DNA of 64,000 bases, from positions 111,442 through 175,441 of the forward strand of contig NZ_VLLA01000019.1 of assembly GCF_007830635.1 (NCBI RefSeq), read 5' to 3'. The DNA is from Bradyrhizobium huanghuaihaiense (GTDB taxonomy: Bacteria > Pseudomonadota > Alphaproteobacteria > Rhizobiales > Xanthobacteraceae). The position numbers and the translations under genes are program-made. The notes under the pieces are model-generated. The model did no database searches and was not told the DNA's origin. It worked only from the letters and a program-made list of their open reading frames with translations. Position 1 is the first letter of the stretch. Each line of letters opens with the position of its first letter. This document shows, piece by piece, positions 8,743 through 16,818 of the stretch.

Positions 8743-9300
8743 ATGCCCGATCGAAAATCAACCAGAAAGTCTCATATGAGACCATCTCGAAAGTCACCGA
8801 ACGGCACGACCAAAGACCTCCCACCGGAGCGGGAGCCGCTCGCGACGGTGATCGGGGGAACCGAGCTCCAGATCGCGTACCGGATGGGCTACGTGCTGAA
8901 CTTCTACCGCGAGCCGTCGTTCCGGCGGATCGAGATGGAGCTCGGTCTGACGCGACCGGAGATCGTCACCCTGATCTTCCTGAACTTCCGCGAAGGCGTG
9001 ACCGCGAGCGAGATCTGCGAATTCTCCGGCCATCTCAAGGCCAACATCAGTCGCGGCATCATCGCGCTGGAGAAGAAGAAGCTGATACGGCGCGCCGCCG
9101 ACAAGACCGACAGCCGCCGCCAGCAATTGTTCATGACGGCGGCCGGCCGTGCGCTCTACGCACGATACATCCCGGCCCTGCGCGAGCGGGAGCGCGCCAT
9201 GCTCGCGTGCCTTACGCGGGCCGAGCGCAACGAATTCGAGCGCCTGCTCGACAAGCTCGCCGCGCACGTGCCGCAATGGGCCGCGCTCGACGAGCTCTGA
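8743..9300 (+). CDS. MarR family transcriptional regulator
   Basis: Up to 185 residues with a winged-helix core: LGLTRPEIVTLIFL, ASEICEFSGHLKANISRGI (recognition region), LEKKKLIRRAADKTDSRRQQLFMTAAG (wing, with the DxRxxxLxLT-like signature). MarR proteins bind palindromes as dimers and are usually released by small aromatic or lipophilic ligands. It is divergent from the hydrolase gene, which it probably controls. The start is ambiguous: ATG 8743 is listed, but ATG 8776 would place the perfect 14-base palindrome at the start codon, and neither has a strong ribosome site. Confidence 0.85.
   Translation: MPDRKSTRKSHMRPSRKSPNGTTKDLPPEREPLATVIGGTELQIAYRMGYVLNFYREPSFRRIEMELGLTRPEIVTLIFLNFREGVTASEICEFSGHLKANISRGIIALEKKKLIRRAADKTDSRRQQLFMTAAGRALYARYIPALRERERAMLACLTRAERNEFERLLDKLAAHVPQWAALDEL
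8769..8782. promoter_or_regulatory. Perfect palindrome, candidate MarR operator
   Basis: GTCTCATATGAGAC is a perfect 14-base palindrome at the 5' end of the MarR gene, within the hydrolase/MarR divergent region. MarR family operators are commonly such inverted repeats; the assignment is inference. Confidence 0.45.
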
Positions 9301-9354
9301 GACCAGAGCGACGCAGCAGGGATCCTGGCGTAAAAATCCCCGGCATCAAACGCG

Positions 9355-11442
9355 TCATTTCGACGTCAGTGCCGCTATCGGACGCCAAGCGTCATCAGGC
9401 GCGGCCGCGATGAATTGCCGGCATCGGTCACGCATCAGCGCGGCGGGGCGGTCGTGGGCGCGTTGCTCCAGCACGGCCTCGAAATCGGCGAGCGCGACGG
9501 CAAACCGACGCGCCCGATAGTGGGCGAGACCGTGCTCGTAATCTGCGATCCAGCCGGCTTCGGTCACGCCGTCATCCAGGATTCCGACCAGTTCGTGGAC
9601 GGAGAGCCCCTCCTCGCGTCCGTAAACCGCGATGCTCTCGATCTCACGCGTGAGGACGGCGCCGCGCGCCAGGCGTTCAGTCGCCTCGCCGATCAGGATG
9701 CGCGTTCCATAGGATTTGTTGGCGCCTTCGAGACGGCTGGCAACGTTTACGGCATCGCCGATCACGGTGTAGTTCAATCGCAGCTCCGAGCCGATATTGC
9801 CGACCAGCATGCGGCCCGAATTGATGCCGATGCGGATCTGAAGCGGCTGGCCGAGATCGTCGACAAGGCCGGACTCGTCCATCGCCCTGCGGCAGGCCAG
9901 CGCCGCGCGGCAGCAGCGCAGGGCGTGATCTCCTTGCGGCTGCGGCGCGCCCCAGAATGCCATGACGGCGTCGCCGATGAATTTATCGATGGTGCCGCCA
10001 TTGGCGACGATGATTTCCGAAGTGAGGTCGAGGTAGCGAGACAGCAGCGGCACGACGCGATCGCCCATTCGCTCGGACAGTCCGGTGAAGCCGGCGATGT
10101 CGATGAACATCACACTGAGCTCCTGGATGCTGCCGCCGGGCCTCGCCTCGACACCCTGACGCAGCAAACCGCGAACGAGATCGGCGGGGATGAATTTGCG
10201 GAAGGCGGACAGGCCGGACGCCATCTCGGCGATGGCACCCGACAGGCTCGCGATCTCCTTGAGCCGCGACGGATGCCGGCGAACCTGCTCCAGCGCGAAC
10301 GCTTCGACATGGCGAAGCTCGCCGACGACGCGGGACAGCGGCGCAGCAATGACGGAACGCGCCAGCGCCGCCGACGCCAGCGCCGCGAGCACGGCGCCAA
10401 CCGCGAGGCCGAGGATCAGACGGTGAAGCGTCGTCTCGACGGGCCCAAGAAATTCGGCCTCTGGGATCACGGTTGCGAGCGACCAGCCGGGAAACGGCAG
10501 CGGCGTCAGCGCGACCTCATATGCCGCGCCGCGTGATGTCAGCCGGGTCCGCCAGGCCTCCTTGCGGCCGGCCTCGCCTGCCTGTTCGAGCGCTGCGCGC
10601 GCCAGCGGCAGCAGCGTGATGTCGCTGCGCGCAGGGTGCAGCTCGTCGGCCTCCTTGTCCGGGGCTGCGACGAGCACACCGCTATCGTCGACGATGAACG
10701 CGGTTCCCGTGCGCCCGACCTCGAGCTGCGACAGGAAGCGCGCGAGCCTCGTATATTCGATGACGACGGCCAGAACGCCCTGCCGCTCCTGATAGACGTC
10801 GATCGGGCCGGCAAAGGCAATCGACGGCCGCGCGCCGGTCGGGTGGTCCATCACCCTGAACCATTGCGGGTCGTCCGCGGTGAGCCCGGCCTTGAACCAG
10901 GCCTGATCGGCCACGCGGAAATCAGTCGGCTCGAAACGGCGGCTCGCGAATTCGATGTCGCCGGGCACGACGTCATATTCATCGACGCGGCGCTGCCCCG
11001 GATGATCGGTCAGCGAGATCTCCATCATTTCCAGCTGGCGATCGCCGAGCTTGTGCGCGGCGAAGAACGAGCCGTCGGGCCAGCCGAAGGCGACCCAGGA
11101 GATCGTGGCCTGCGACTGCAACTGCGAGAGAAAGACGAACTCGCGCTTGTCGGCCTCGCGGGTGTCGAGCACGTTCTGGAGGAACAGCGTGCGGATGGCG
11201 GTGTGTGCGGCGCGCGCCTCGTCGACGATGGCCGAGACCTCCTTGCGCACCGCCGCCACGATCTGCTCGTTGATGGTGGAGGCGAGCTGGCGGCTGGTTG
11301 CCTCCGCCGTGCGCCACCACAACAGGCTGGATAGGGCGGCCGTGAGCAGGATCGCGGCCAGAACCAGGGCGGACACCGCGAGGCGAATGCTGACCGTCAG
11401 CGTTGCAACTGCCTGAAGCCTCCGTCCGGGGTCAACATTCAT
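9355..11442 (-). CDS. Membrane sensor class III adenylate/guanylate cyclase (Cache-like periplasmic domain, HAMP-like linker)
   Basis: About 695 residues. A first membrane helix (IRLAVSALVLAAILLTAAL) is followed by a roughly 300-residue periplasmic part with Cache-like features (WVAFGWPDGSFFAAHKLG, DQAWFKAGL, IDVYQERQGVLAVVIEYTRL). A second helix (LILGLAVGAVLAALASAALA) leads to a HAMP-like linker and a cyclase domain with MFIDIAGFTGLSERMG, substrate Lys and second Asp in DKFIGDAVMAFWG, and YTVIGDAVNVASRLEG; all catalytic residues are present. The C-terminal tail after the cyclase resembles a short TPR-like repeat (YEHGLAHYRARRFAVALADF). Start uncertain: ATG 11442 is used; 11472 and 11505 are in frame. 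It likely senses a periplasmic ligand. Confidence 0.87.
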   Translation of the reverse strand: MNVDPGRRLQAVATLTVSIRLAVSALVLAAILLTAALSSLLWWRTAEATSRQLASTINEQIVAAVRKEVSAIVDEARAAHTAIRTLFLQNVLDTREADKREFVFLSQLQSQATISWVAFGWPDGSFFAAHKLGDRQLEMMEISLTDHPGQRRVDEYDVVPGDIEFASRRFEPTDFRVADQAWFKAGLTADDPQWFRVMDHPTGARPSIAFAGPIDVYQERQGVLAVVIEYTRLARFLSQLEVGRTGTAFIVDDSGVLVAAPDKEADELHPARSDITLLPLARAALEQAGEAGRKEAWRTRLTSRGAAYEVALTPLPFPGWSLATVIPEAEFLGPVETTLHRLILGLAVGAVLAALASAALARSVIAAPLSRVVGELRHVEAFALEQVRRHPSRLKEIASLSGAIAEMASGLSAFRKFIPADLVRGLLRQGVEARPGGSIQELSVMFIDIAGFTGLSERMGDRVVPLLSRYLDLTSEIIVANGGTIDKFIGDAVMAFWGAPQPQGDHALRCCRAALACRRAMDESGLVDDLGQPLQIRIGINSGRMLVGNIGSELRLNYTVIGDAVNVASRLEGANKSYGTRILIGEATERLARGAVLTREIESIAVYGREEGLSVHELVGILDDGVTEAGWIADYEHGLAHYRARRFAVALADFEAVLEQRAHDRPAALMRDRCRQFIAAAPDDAWRPIAALTSK

Positions 11443-11673
11443 CGCCGTTTTCGCCTTCGCGGACCTGCGCATCCTCTGACATCGCTCTACGGCGCCGGCC
11501 GCCATTCGTTACGTCTGGCAGGCGCGGCTCATCCCCGCCAATGCCCTGCGGCTAACGTCTCGATAGAGCCAAGGCATTGGAATTACGCCGGCGCTTGCCT
11601 GCTAATCCCGGCCCAAGCGCACCAACCGGGCGCCCCGACCAATCGGTCTCACGGACTCGTGAGCATTCCGGCG

Positions 11674-11699
11674 GTAACGCCGGCTGCCCGCGAAACGAA
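11674..11699 (+). promoter_or_regulatory. Candidate ECF sigma (SigF-type) promoter of the bufferin operon
   Basis: GTAACG at 11674-11679, exactly 16 bases, then CGAA at 11696-11699, about 55 bases before the bufA-like start. This agrees with the GTAAC(C)-N16-CGAA promoter I recall for Caulobacter SigF, which drives bufferin operons. Motif seen directly; assignment inferred. Confidence 0.55.
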
Positions 11700-11753
11700 G
11701 AAGACCATGCGCCTTCGCCTGCCAGGCGATGCATCTGCAAAAGGAGAACCTCG

Positions 11754-12059
11754 ATGTCTGCCAAACACGTCGTCACCACGCTTGCTCTCGCCGGCGCCAT
11801 GTCGACCGCGCTCGCGACCCTCGCCGCCGCCGGTCCGCTGACCAAGGCCGAGGCCGATGCCGCCGTCGCCGCCAAGAAGGAAAAGTGCTTCGGCGTCGCG
11901 CTGAAGGGCCAGAACGATTGCGCCGCCGGACCGGGCACGACCTGCCAGGGCACCTCGACCGTCGACTTCCAGGGCAATGCCTGGAAATTCGTCCAGGGCG
12001 GCACCTGCACCAGCATCGACCTGCCCGGCGGCAAGAAGGGCTCGCTGAAGCCGGTCTGA
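11754..12059 (+). CDS. bufA: BufA-type bufferin precursor peptide (DUF2282)
   Basis: 101 residues with a Sec signal (MSAKHVVTTLALAGAMSTAL, cleavage near 26) and a short mature part with four Cys (C45, C56, C64, C85), including the family motif KEKCFGVALKGQNDCAAG. DUF2282 proteins are ribosomally made, post-translationally modified peptides: core Cys residues are oxidised to thiooxazole-type heterocycles by the partner MNIO enzyme, and the exported product buffers copper. Start fixed by AAGGAG ahead of ATG 11754. First gene of a four-gene operon, 50 bases before the modifying enzyme. A GTAAC/CGAA promoter lies upstream. Confidence 0.88.
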   Translation: MSAKHVVTTLALAGAMSTALATLAAAGPLTKAEADAAVAAKKEKCFGVALKGQNDCAAGPGTTCQGTSTVDFQGNAWKFVQGGTCTSIDLPGGKKGSLKPV

Positions 12060-12109
12060 CGCGGCCCCGGCAATCCATCACGCCAACACCAAGGAAGCGG
12101 AGACGCACC

Positions 12110-13018
12110 ATGATCACGGCTACCAAGCCCGCCACCGTGCCGCTCCGCTTTTCACTTCCGATCGGCGGTGTCGCCGGGACCAGCTTCAAACCCGAGCACC
12201 TTCCCGCGATTCTCGGGACCGGCCCGCAAGCCGGCTTTTTCGAGGTGCATGCCGAGAACTACATGGGCGCGGGCGGGGCGCCGCACCGCGCGCTGGAAGC
12301 CATCCGCCGCGACCATGCACTGTCCCTGCACGGCGTCTGCATGTCGATCGGCGGGCCGCAACCGCTCGACAAGACCCATCTGGCGCGCTTCCGCGGCCTC
12401 GTCGCGCGCTATCAGCCAGCGCTGATCTCCGAGCATCTGGCGTGGTCGACGCATGAAACCAGCTTCTTCAACGACCTCCTGCCGCTGCCTTATACCGAGG
12501 CGACATTGGCCAGCGTCTGCGATCACATCGACGAGGTGCAGGAGGCGATCCGCCGTCCGCTGCTGCTGGAGAACCCGTCGACTTACGTCACCTTCCGCCA
12601 GTCCACGATGAGCGAGACTGATTTCATTCGCGCCATCACCGCGCGCACCGGCTGCGGCCTGCTGCTCGACATCAACAACGTGTTCGTCAGCGCAACCAAT
12701 CACGGCTACTCCGCGCTCGACTATCTCGCCGATTTCCCGCTGGCTCACGTCGGGGAAATTCATCTCGCCGGCCACGCGGAGCAGACCGACGATGACGGCA
12801 ACCTCCTCCTCATCGATAGCCATGACGGCCCGGTCGCGGACGCCGTGTGGAAGCTTTTCGAGATCATCATCGCGCGGCGCGGCCCCGTGCCCACGCTGAT
12901 CGAATGGGACAGCAAGATCCCGGAATGGCCGATCCTGCGCGCCGAAGCCGCCGCCGCGCAGGCGATCCTCGATCGCTGCCAGACGGCCGAAGAGACGGAG
13001 GATCGCCGTGCGGCCTGA
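12110..13018 (+). CDS. bufB: BufB, MNIO family (DUF692) peptide-modifying enzyme
   Basis: 302 residues with a TIM-barrel type MNIO fold. Family landmarks: PIGGVAGTSFKPEHLP, FFEVHAENYMG (metal ligands His/Glu), LHGVCMSIGG, ISEHLAW, LLLENPSTYV, LLLDINNVFVSATNHG, HVGEIHLAGHAEQ, LLIDSHDGPV and LIEWDSKIPEWP. MNIO enzymes use a multinuclear iron centre and oxygen to modify Cys residues of a precursor peptide; here the substrate should be the adjacent BufA. Acts in the cytosol before export. The 3' end overlaps the next gene by 11 bases, indicating coupled translation. Confidence 0.93.
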   Translation: MITATKPATVPLRFSLPIGGVAGTSFKPEHLPAILGTGPQAGFFEVHAENYMGAGGAPHRALEAIRRDHALSLHGVCMSIGGPQPLDKTHLARFRGLVARYQPALISEHLAWSTHETSFFNDLLPLPYTEATLASVCDHIDEVQEAIRRPLLLENPSTYVTFRQSTMSETDFIRAITARTGCGLLLDINNVFVSATNHGYSALDYLADFPLAHVGEIHLAGHAEQTDDDGNLLLIDSHDGPVADAVWKLFEIIIARRGPVPTLIEWDSKIPEWPILRAEAAAAQAILDRCQTAEETEDRRAA

Positions 13019-13790
13019 AGCTGACCCCGGATTTGCCGCGGCCTTCGCGCCGCCGCTGCTCGACCCCGCACGTGACGCGCCGACGGCCGTGACCGGCCGA
13101 AACGGCAAGCCGGCAGGCCGACGCTATGACGTCTACCGCAACAACGTCACGGTCAGCCTGATCGATGCACTGGCTGCGATCTATCCGGCCGTGCAGCGCA
13201 TCACCGGCACCGATTTCTTCCGCGCCATGGCGCGCTTCCACGTCCGCAATAGCCCGCCGACCTCGCCGCTGCTGTTCGACTACGGCCGCGACTTCCCGGA
13301 CTTCGTCGCGAACTACACCCATGCGCAGGATATGCCCTGGCTGGCCGATGTCGCGCGCATCGAGCGGGCCTGGCTCGATGCCTATCATGCCGCCGACGCG
13401 TTGCGGCTGTCATCTGCGCTTCTGTCCGCGATCGCGCCGGAACTGCTTGACGATCTCGTCTTCACGCCTCATCCGGCCACACGGATCGTACGCTCGCATT
13501 ATGCGGCCGTGACGATCTTTGCCGCCAACCGCGACAGCGCGCCCGTGGCGCGCATCGACGCGTCCACGCCGGAAGACGCCCTGATCACCCGGGCCGAGTT
13601 CGACGTCGAGGTACGCCACCTTCCGCCCGGCGGCGCTGTCTTTGCCACCAGCCTGATGTCCGGTGAGCCGCTCGGCGCGGCCGCAATGGCGGCGTTCGAC
13701 GCATCAGCCGACTTCGACATCGCCGCGAACATCGCGGGCCTGATCGAAGCCGGCGCGTTCATCTCATTTGCCTTTGGAGATCCAGCATGA
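13008..13790 (+). CDS. bufC: BufC, DUF2063 partner protein of the MNIO enzyme
   Basis: 260 residues, GTG start overlapping the end of bufB. The DUF2063 N-terminal domain is clear: RRYDVYRNNVTVSLIDALAA, YPAVQRITGTDFFRAMARF, and FPDFVANYTHAQDMPWLADV. In bufferin and related MNIO systems this protein binds the precursor leader (RRE-like) and presents it to BufB. The C-terminal part (FDVEVRHLPPGGAVF) is the usual second domain. It overlaps the DoxX gene by four bases. Confidence 0.9.
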   Translation: MRPEADPGFAAAFAPPLLDPARDAPTAVTGRNGKPAGRRYDVYRNNVTVSLIDALAAIYPAVQRITGTDFFRAMARFHVRNSPPTSPLLFDYGRDFPDFVANYTHAQDMPWLADVARIERAWLDAYHAADALRLSSALLSAIAPELLDDLVFTPHPATRIVRSHYAAVTIFAANRDSAPVARIDASTPEDALITRAEFDVEVRHLPPGGAVFATSLMSGEPLGAAAMAAFDASADFDIAANIAGLIEAGAFISFAFGDPA

Positions 13791-14296
13791 TTACGGACCA
13801 GCGCATGCCCGCAAACGGCAGCCTTCCACCCCTCGGGCTGCTCGTCGACAAGGCCAATCAACTGGTGCAGACGCTTGCCACGCCGTCGCTGGTCCAGCTC
13901 GTACTGCGCGTTGCGCTGGCCGTGCCGTTCTGGCGCTCGGGCATGCTCAAATGGGCCGGCTTCCTGCGGCTCAACGACACCGCCGTGACGTTGTTCAGCG
14001 ACGAGTTCATGCTGCATCTGCCGGGCGGGCCTTACCATTTTCCGGCACCGGCGGTGATGGCCTTCCTGTCGGGCTCGGGCGAGATCCTGTTCCCGATCCT
14101 GCTGGTGCTCGGACTGGGCACTCGGTTTGCGGGGCTCGGATTGCTGTTTATGACAGCGATCGTCGAGCTCACGGTCCCCGACGGCTGGCCGATCCATCTC
14201 ACCTGGGCGGCCATGGCGCTCGGCATCATGGCTTACGGGCCGGGACACCTCTCGCTCGACCATCTCATCTGTCGCGCACGATCGCACGGGCGATGA
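13787..14296 (+). CDS. DoxX family membrane protein of the bufferin operon
   Basis: 169 residues with four predicted membrane helices (LVQLVLRVALAVPFW, AVMAFLSGSGEILFPILLVL, FAGLGLLFMTAIVEL, LTWAAMALGIMAYG) and the DoxX signature around FWRSGMLKW. DoxX proteins are frequent fourth partners of DUF2282-DUF692-DUF2063 operons (for example gold/copper-induced gig genes of Cupriavidus). Its role is not settled; it may provide redox or quinone-linked support or protect against sulfur/oxygen stress. ATGA overlap with bufC shows operon membership; palindromic repeats follow. Confidence 0.88.
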   Translation: MITDQRMPANGSLPPLGLLVDKANQLVQTLATPSLVQLVLRVALAVPFWRSGMLKWAGFLRLNDTAVTLFSDEFMLHLPGGPYHFPAPAVMAFLSGSGEILFPILLVLGLGTRFAGLGLLFMTAIVELTVPDGWPIHLTWAAMALGIMAYGPGHLSLDHLICRARSHGR

Positions 14297-14325
14297 GCGC
14301 GCGATTCTGCGTATCCACACGCACG

Positions 14326-14451
14326 ACCGTCATCCTGAGGTGCGCGCCCTTGCGCACCTCGAAGGATGGGCCGCGAACGCCCGTGACCCATCCTTCGAGG
14401 CTCACCTTGCGATGCAAGTGCATCGCAAGGCTCGCACCTCAGGATGACGGT
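14326..14451. repeat. Nested palindromic intergenic repeat
   Basis: Outer arms ACCGTCATCCTGAGGTGCG and its complement (ending 14451) enclose an inner perfect pair: CCTCGAAGGATGGG at 14357-14370 and its complement at 14387-14400. The structure could fold into a long cruciform or RNA hairpin and may end bufferin-operon transcription. Related elements occur near 19938 and 53753. Confidence 0.75.
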
Positions 14452-14485
14452 TGTGGGTGTGGTCAGCAGTAGCCGGAGCACAGAA

Positions 14486-14559
14486 GTCGTAGCCCGCATG
14501 AGCGAAGCGACATGCGGGAGCGGTCGCCCCGGATATCGCTTCGCTCATCCGGGCTACGA
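14486..14559. repeat. Second palindromic intergenic repeat
   Basis: Arms beginning TCGTAGCCCGCATGAGCGA (from about 14486) pair with TCGCTCATCCGGGCTACGA near 14541-14559, with inner GCGACATGCGGG versus CCCGGATATCGC. Different sequence family from the preceding repeat; sits between convergent bufferin and SDR genes. Confidence 0.7.
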
Positions 14560-14567
14560 GCTACGTC

Positions 14568-15413
14568 CTACATCCCGCTCAAGCCGCTATCCACCGCCAG
14601 CGTCTGCGCGGTGACGTAGACGCTTTCGTCCGACAGGAAGAACAGCACGGCATAGGCGATCTCCCATGCCGTCGCCTGGCGTCCGAACGGGATGTGGCCC
14701 TTGCCGCGCGAGGGGCGACCGGCGCCGGCTTCGCGGCCGTTGGGGGTGTCGACAAGGCCGGGATAGACGAGGTTGGCGCGGATGCCCCGGCGCGACCCGA
14801 GATGGGCGATGTTGCGCATCAGGCCGCCGAGCGCGGCTTTCGAGGAATCATAGACCGCCATCTGCGAGCCCGCCTTCAGCGCGGCGATCGAGGAGATGAA
14901 GACGATGGCGCCGCCATTGTCGAACTTCGGCATTGCCGCTCGGCAGCACAGCATGGGGCCGCGGACGTTGACGTCGTAGATCCTGTTCCACTCCTCGGGG
15001 CTGACGTTATCGAGCCCGGTCTTGCCGAAGGTGCCGATGTTCAGCACCATGCCATCGAGTCCGCCCATGGCGCGATGCGCTTCGTCGATCATGCGTTGGA
15101 CATCCGCCTCCGACGTGACATCAGCCGCGATCGCAAAACCCTCCCCGCCTTCATCGGTGATGCGCTTCACCGTCTGCTGAGCGGACGTTCGGTTGAGATC
15201 GGCGACCGAAACCTTCGCACCTTCGCGCGCGCATAAAATGCTCATGGCGCGACCGTTGCCGATCGGGTCGGTTGAGGCATCGAACACGCGCTGGCCGCCG
15301 CCGACAATGAGGATGCGACGCCCTTTCAGGCGTCCCCTGCCCGGCGCTTCGCCCAATGATTCCGCGCTGGGCGGACGGACGTAGCGCTCCGGCTTGGTCT
15401 CGGTGTCCGTCAT
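14568..15413 (-). CDS. SDR family NAD(P)-dependent oxidoreductase
   Basis: 281 residues. The Rossmann start is atypical: ILIVGGGQRVFDASTDPIGN replaces the usual TGxxxGIG by a longer loop. The first acidic residue after strand 2 (VSVADLNR) favours NAD. Later motifs are normal: AIAADVTSEADVQR, LNIGTFG, FISSIAAL, catalytic Tyr and Lys in YDSSKAAL, and VYPGLVDTP. Start ATG 15413 follows one base after the upstream stop (TGAGATG), so it is translationally coupled to the CMD-family gene. The set lies downstream of and co-directional with a TetR gene; probably a catabolic dehydrogenase of unknown substrate. Confidence 0.88.
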   Translation of the reverse strand: MTDTETKPERYVRPPSAESLGEAPGRGRLKGRRILIVGGGQRVFDASTDPIGNGRAMSILCAREGAKVSVADLNRTSAQQTVKRITDEGGEGFAIAADVTSEADVQRMIDEAHRAMGGLDGMVLNIGTFGKTGLDNVSPEEWNRIYDVNVRGPMLCCRAAMPKFDNGGAIVFISSIAALKAGSQMAVYDSSKAALGGLMRNIAHLGSRRGIRANLVYPGLVDTPNGREAGAGRPSRGKGHIPFGRQATAWEIAYAVLFFLSDESVYVTAQTLAVDSGLSGM

Positions 15414-15414
15414 C

Positions 15415-15975
15415 TCAGCCGCCCTGCTTCTTGCCGCCGTCATAGACCGTCATGCCGGCCGCGGGATCGAGATCGGTTTCGGTCGCTTCAGTCAGGCGCG
15501 CCATCATCATATAGAAGCCGAGCGCGACGATGGATTCGACGATCTCCTGGTCGCTGAAATGCGCGCGAGCAGCCGCGAAGGTGGCTTCGCCGACGCGGAC
15601 ATTCTCGACGACCTCGCGGCCGAACTTCAGCAGCGCGCGCTCAGCATCGTTCAACGCGACGGCATCGTAATCGGAACGCTCCACCGCATCGACCTGCGCC
15701 TGCGTGCAGCCGACGCCGAGCGCGATCGGCACGTGCTGGCGCCATTCGTAGGCGCCGCCTTCGAGCTGGGCGGCCTGGAGGATCAGGAGCTCGCGGTTGA
15801 CGGCAGAGAGCTTCTGCTTGTGCAGGATCGAATTGCCGAGCCGCATCGCCGGGATCATGTTGGCCTCGGCGTGCGCCATCATGCGGAAGATGTTGAGCTT
15901 GACCGGCATGCGGTCGAACGAGGCGCGGATGTCGCCGCTCGTCGTCTCCGGATCAATCAGGGGCAGCCTTGCCAC
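15415..15975 (-). CDS. Carboxymuconolactone decarboxylase (CMD/AhpD) family protein
   Basis: About 186 residues, all-helical CMD fold: SFDRMPVKLNIFRMMAHAE, LSAVNRELLILQAA, YEWRQHVPIALGVG and FSDQEIVESIVALGFYMM. The usual CxxC of AhpD is absent: the segment reads YEWRQH, as in many enzymes of this family that act as decarboxylases or hydrolases. I prefer GTG 15975 because GGGAG lies just upstream; the ATG at 16017 lies 65 bases inside the TetR gene. Even so, the gene overlaps the TetR 3' end by 23 bases. Substrate unknown. Confidence 0.82.
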   Translation of the reverse strand: MARLPLIDPETTSGDIRASFDRMPVKLNIFRMMAHAEANMIPAMRLGNSILHKQKLSAVNRELLILQAAQLEGGAYEWRQHVPIALGVGCTQAQVDAVERSDYDAVALNDAERALLKFGREVVENVRVGEATFAAARAHFSDQEIVESIVALGFYMMMARLTEATETDLDPAAGMTVYDGGKKQGG

Positions 15976-16651
15976 GCGTTTCTCCCTTGGCTTTTCGTTT
16001 CTTGTTGTCGGTGTCATTGCCCGCCGCGATCAGCGACAGGAAGAAGGCGAGATAACGGTCGATCGCCTCGATCACCTTCGGCCGCGGCGACGGCACCGCG
16101 CCCATCACGTAATGCTCGAGGCGGATGTAGATGAGACCCGCGGCGAACAGCCGCGCCGTCTCGCGCGGATCAGTGGTCGAGATCAGGCCGGCGAGCGCGA
16201 AGCCGCGGAAATAGTCCGTCATCATGCTCTGCTCGCGCGCATAGAAGTGGTCGGCGAATTTGGCGCGGATGCCGGGCACGCGGTTGCGCTCGGCGGTGAT
16301 GACCTTTTGGAACTGATGCTCGCGCGGATCGGACCATTGCTCGACGAGGTCGAGCGCGAACTGGCGGCAGAACGCGGCGGGCTGGCGCGCGAGCTGCTTG
16401 TAGCGCACTTCTTCCAGCCGGCTCGCAGAGCTCGCCGGGCCGTGCTCGCTGACGATCGCTTCCAGGATCGCGGCCTTGCCGGAGAAATGATTGTAGAGGC
16501 TGCTCTCGCGGATGCCGACGCGGCGCGCCAGCTCGCGCATCGAGGCGCCGCCATAGCCGCTCTGCGCAAACAAATTGAGCGCTTCGGTGAGGATGCGCTC
16601 GCGCGTCGTGGGCGCAGCCGCTTCCGCCGCGCTGGAGGTGTGGACAGCCAT
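15953..16651 (-). CDS. TetR/AcrR family transcriptional regulator
   Basis: 232 residues. N-terminal HTH: RERILTEALNLFAQSGYGGASMRELARRVGIRESSLYNHF, read here in pieces (ERILTEALNLFAQSGYGG; RELARRVGIRESSLYNHF). The C-terminal ligand domain is TetR-like without a recognisable subfamily, and the tail is basic. Start ATG 16651 was preferred over 16687, which would run into the operator. Two near-identical palindromes lie immediately upstream and are the likely operators, controlling both this leftward operon (TetR-CMD-SDR) and the rightward substrate-binding protein/MBL/TctC genes. Confidence 0.9.
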   Translation of the reverse strand: MAVHTSSAAEAAAPTTRERILTEALNLFAQSGYGGASMRELARRVGIRESSLYNHFSGKAAILEAIVSEHGPASSASRLEEVRYKQLARQPAAFCRQFALDLVEQWSDPREHQFQKVITAERNRVPGIRAKFADHFYAREQSMMTDYFRGFALAGLISTTDPRETARLFAAGLIYIRLEHYVMGAVPSPRPKVIEAIDRYLAFFLSLIAAGNDTDNKKRKAKGETRGKAAPD

Positions 16652-16657
16652 GGCGAC

Positions 16658-16707
16658 TTGACTAACGAACGATCGTTCGCTAGTCAACCGTACGAACGAT
16701 CGTTCGT
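16658..16707. promoter_or_regulatory. Paired palindromic operators in divergent TetR promoter region
   Basis: Two copies of CGAACGATCGTTCG, at 16666-16679 and 16693-16706, with centres 27 bases apart. The first sits in a 30-base palindrome (16658-16687) with one mismatched pair; the second extends to 16 perfect bases (16692-16707). Within the first, TTGACT-N17-TAGTCA reads the same on both strands and could be a -35/-10 pair in either direction. TetR binding is inferred from position. Confidence 0.75.
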
Positions 16708-16818
16708 TTCGCTAGTCTGGCGGCAACGGTCGCGGCCCGCAAGCCTGCTTGCCGGCACTGTTCTCGCGTTTCAACTCCGCCCATCGAGAGGCGGAGAGCA
16801 ATTTTGGGAGACGACGTC

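Noticed and set aside
14326..14559. Possible CRISPR or small RNA gene
   Set aside because: The repeats are inverted rather than regularly spaced direct repeats, and there are no spacers or cas genes; they fit palindromic intergenic elements.
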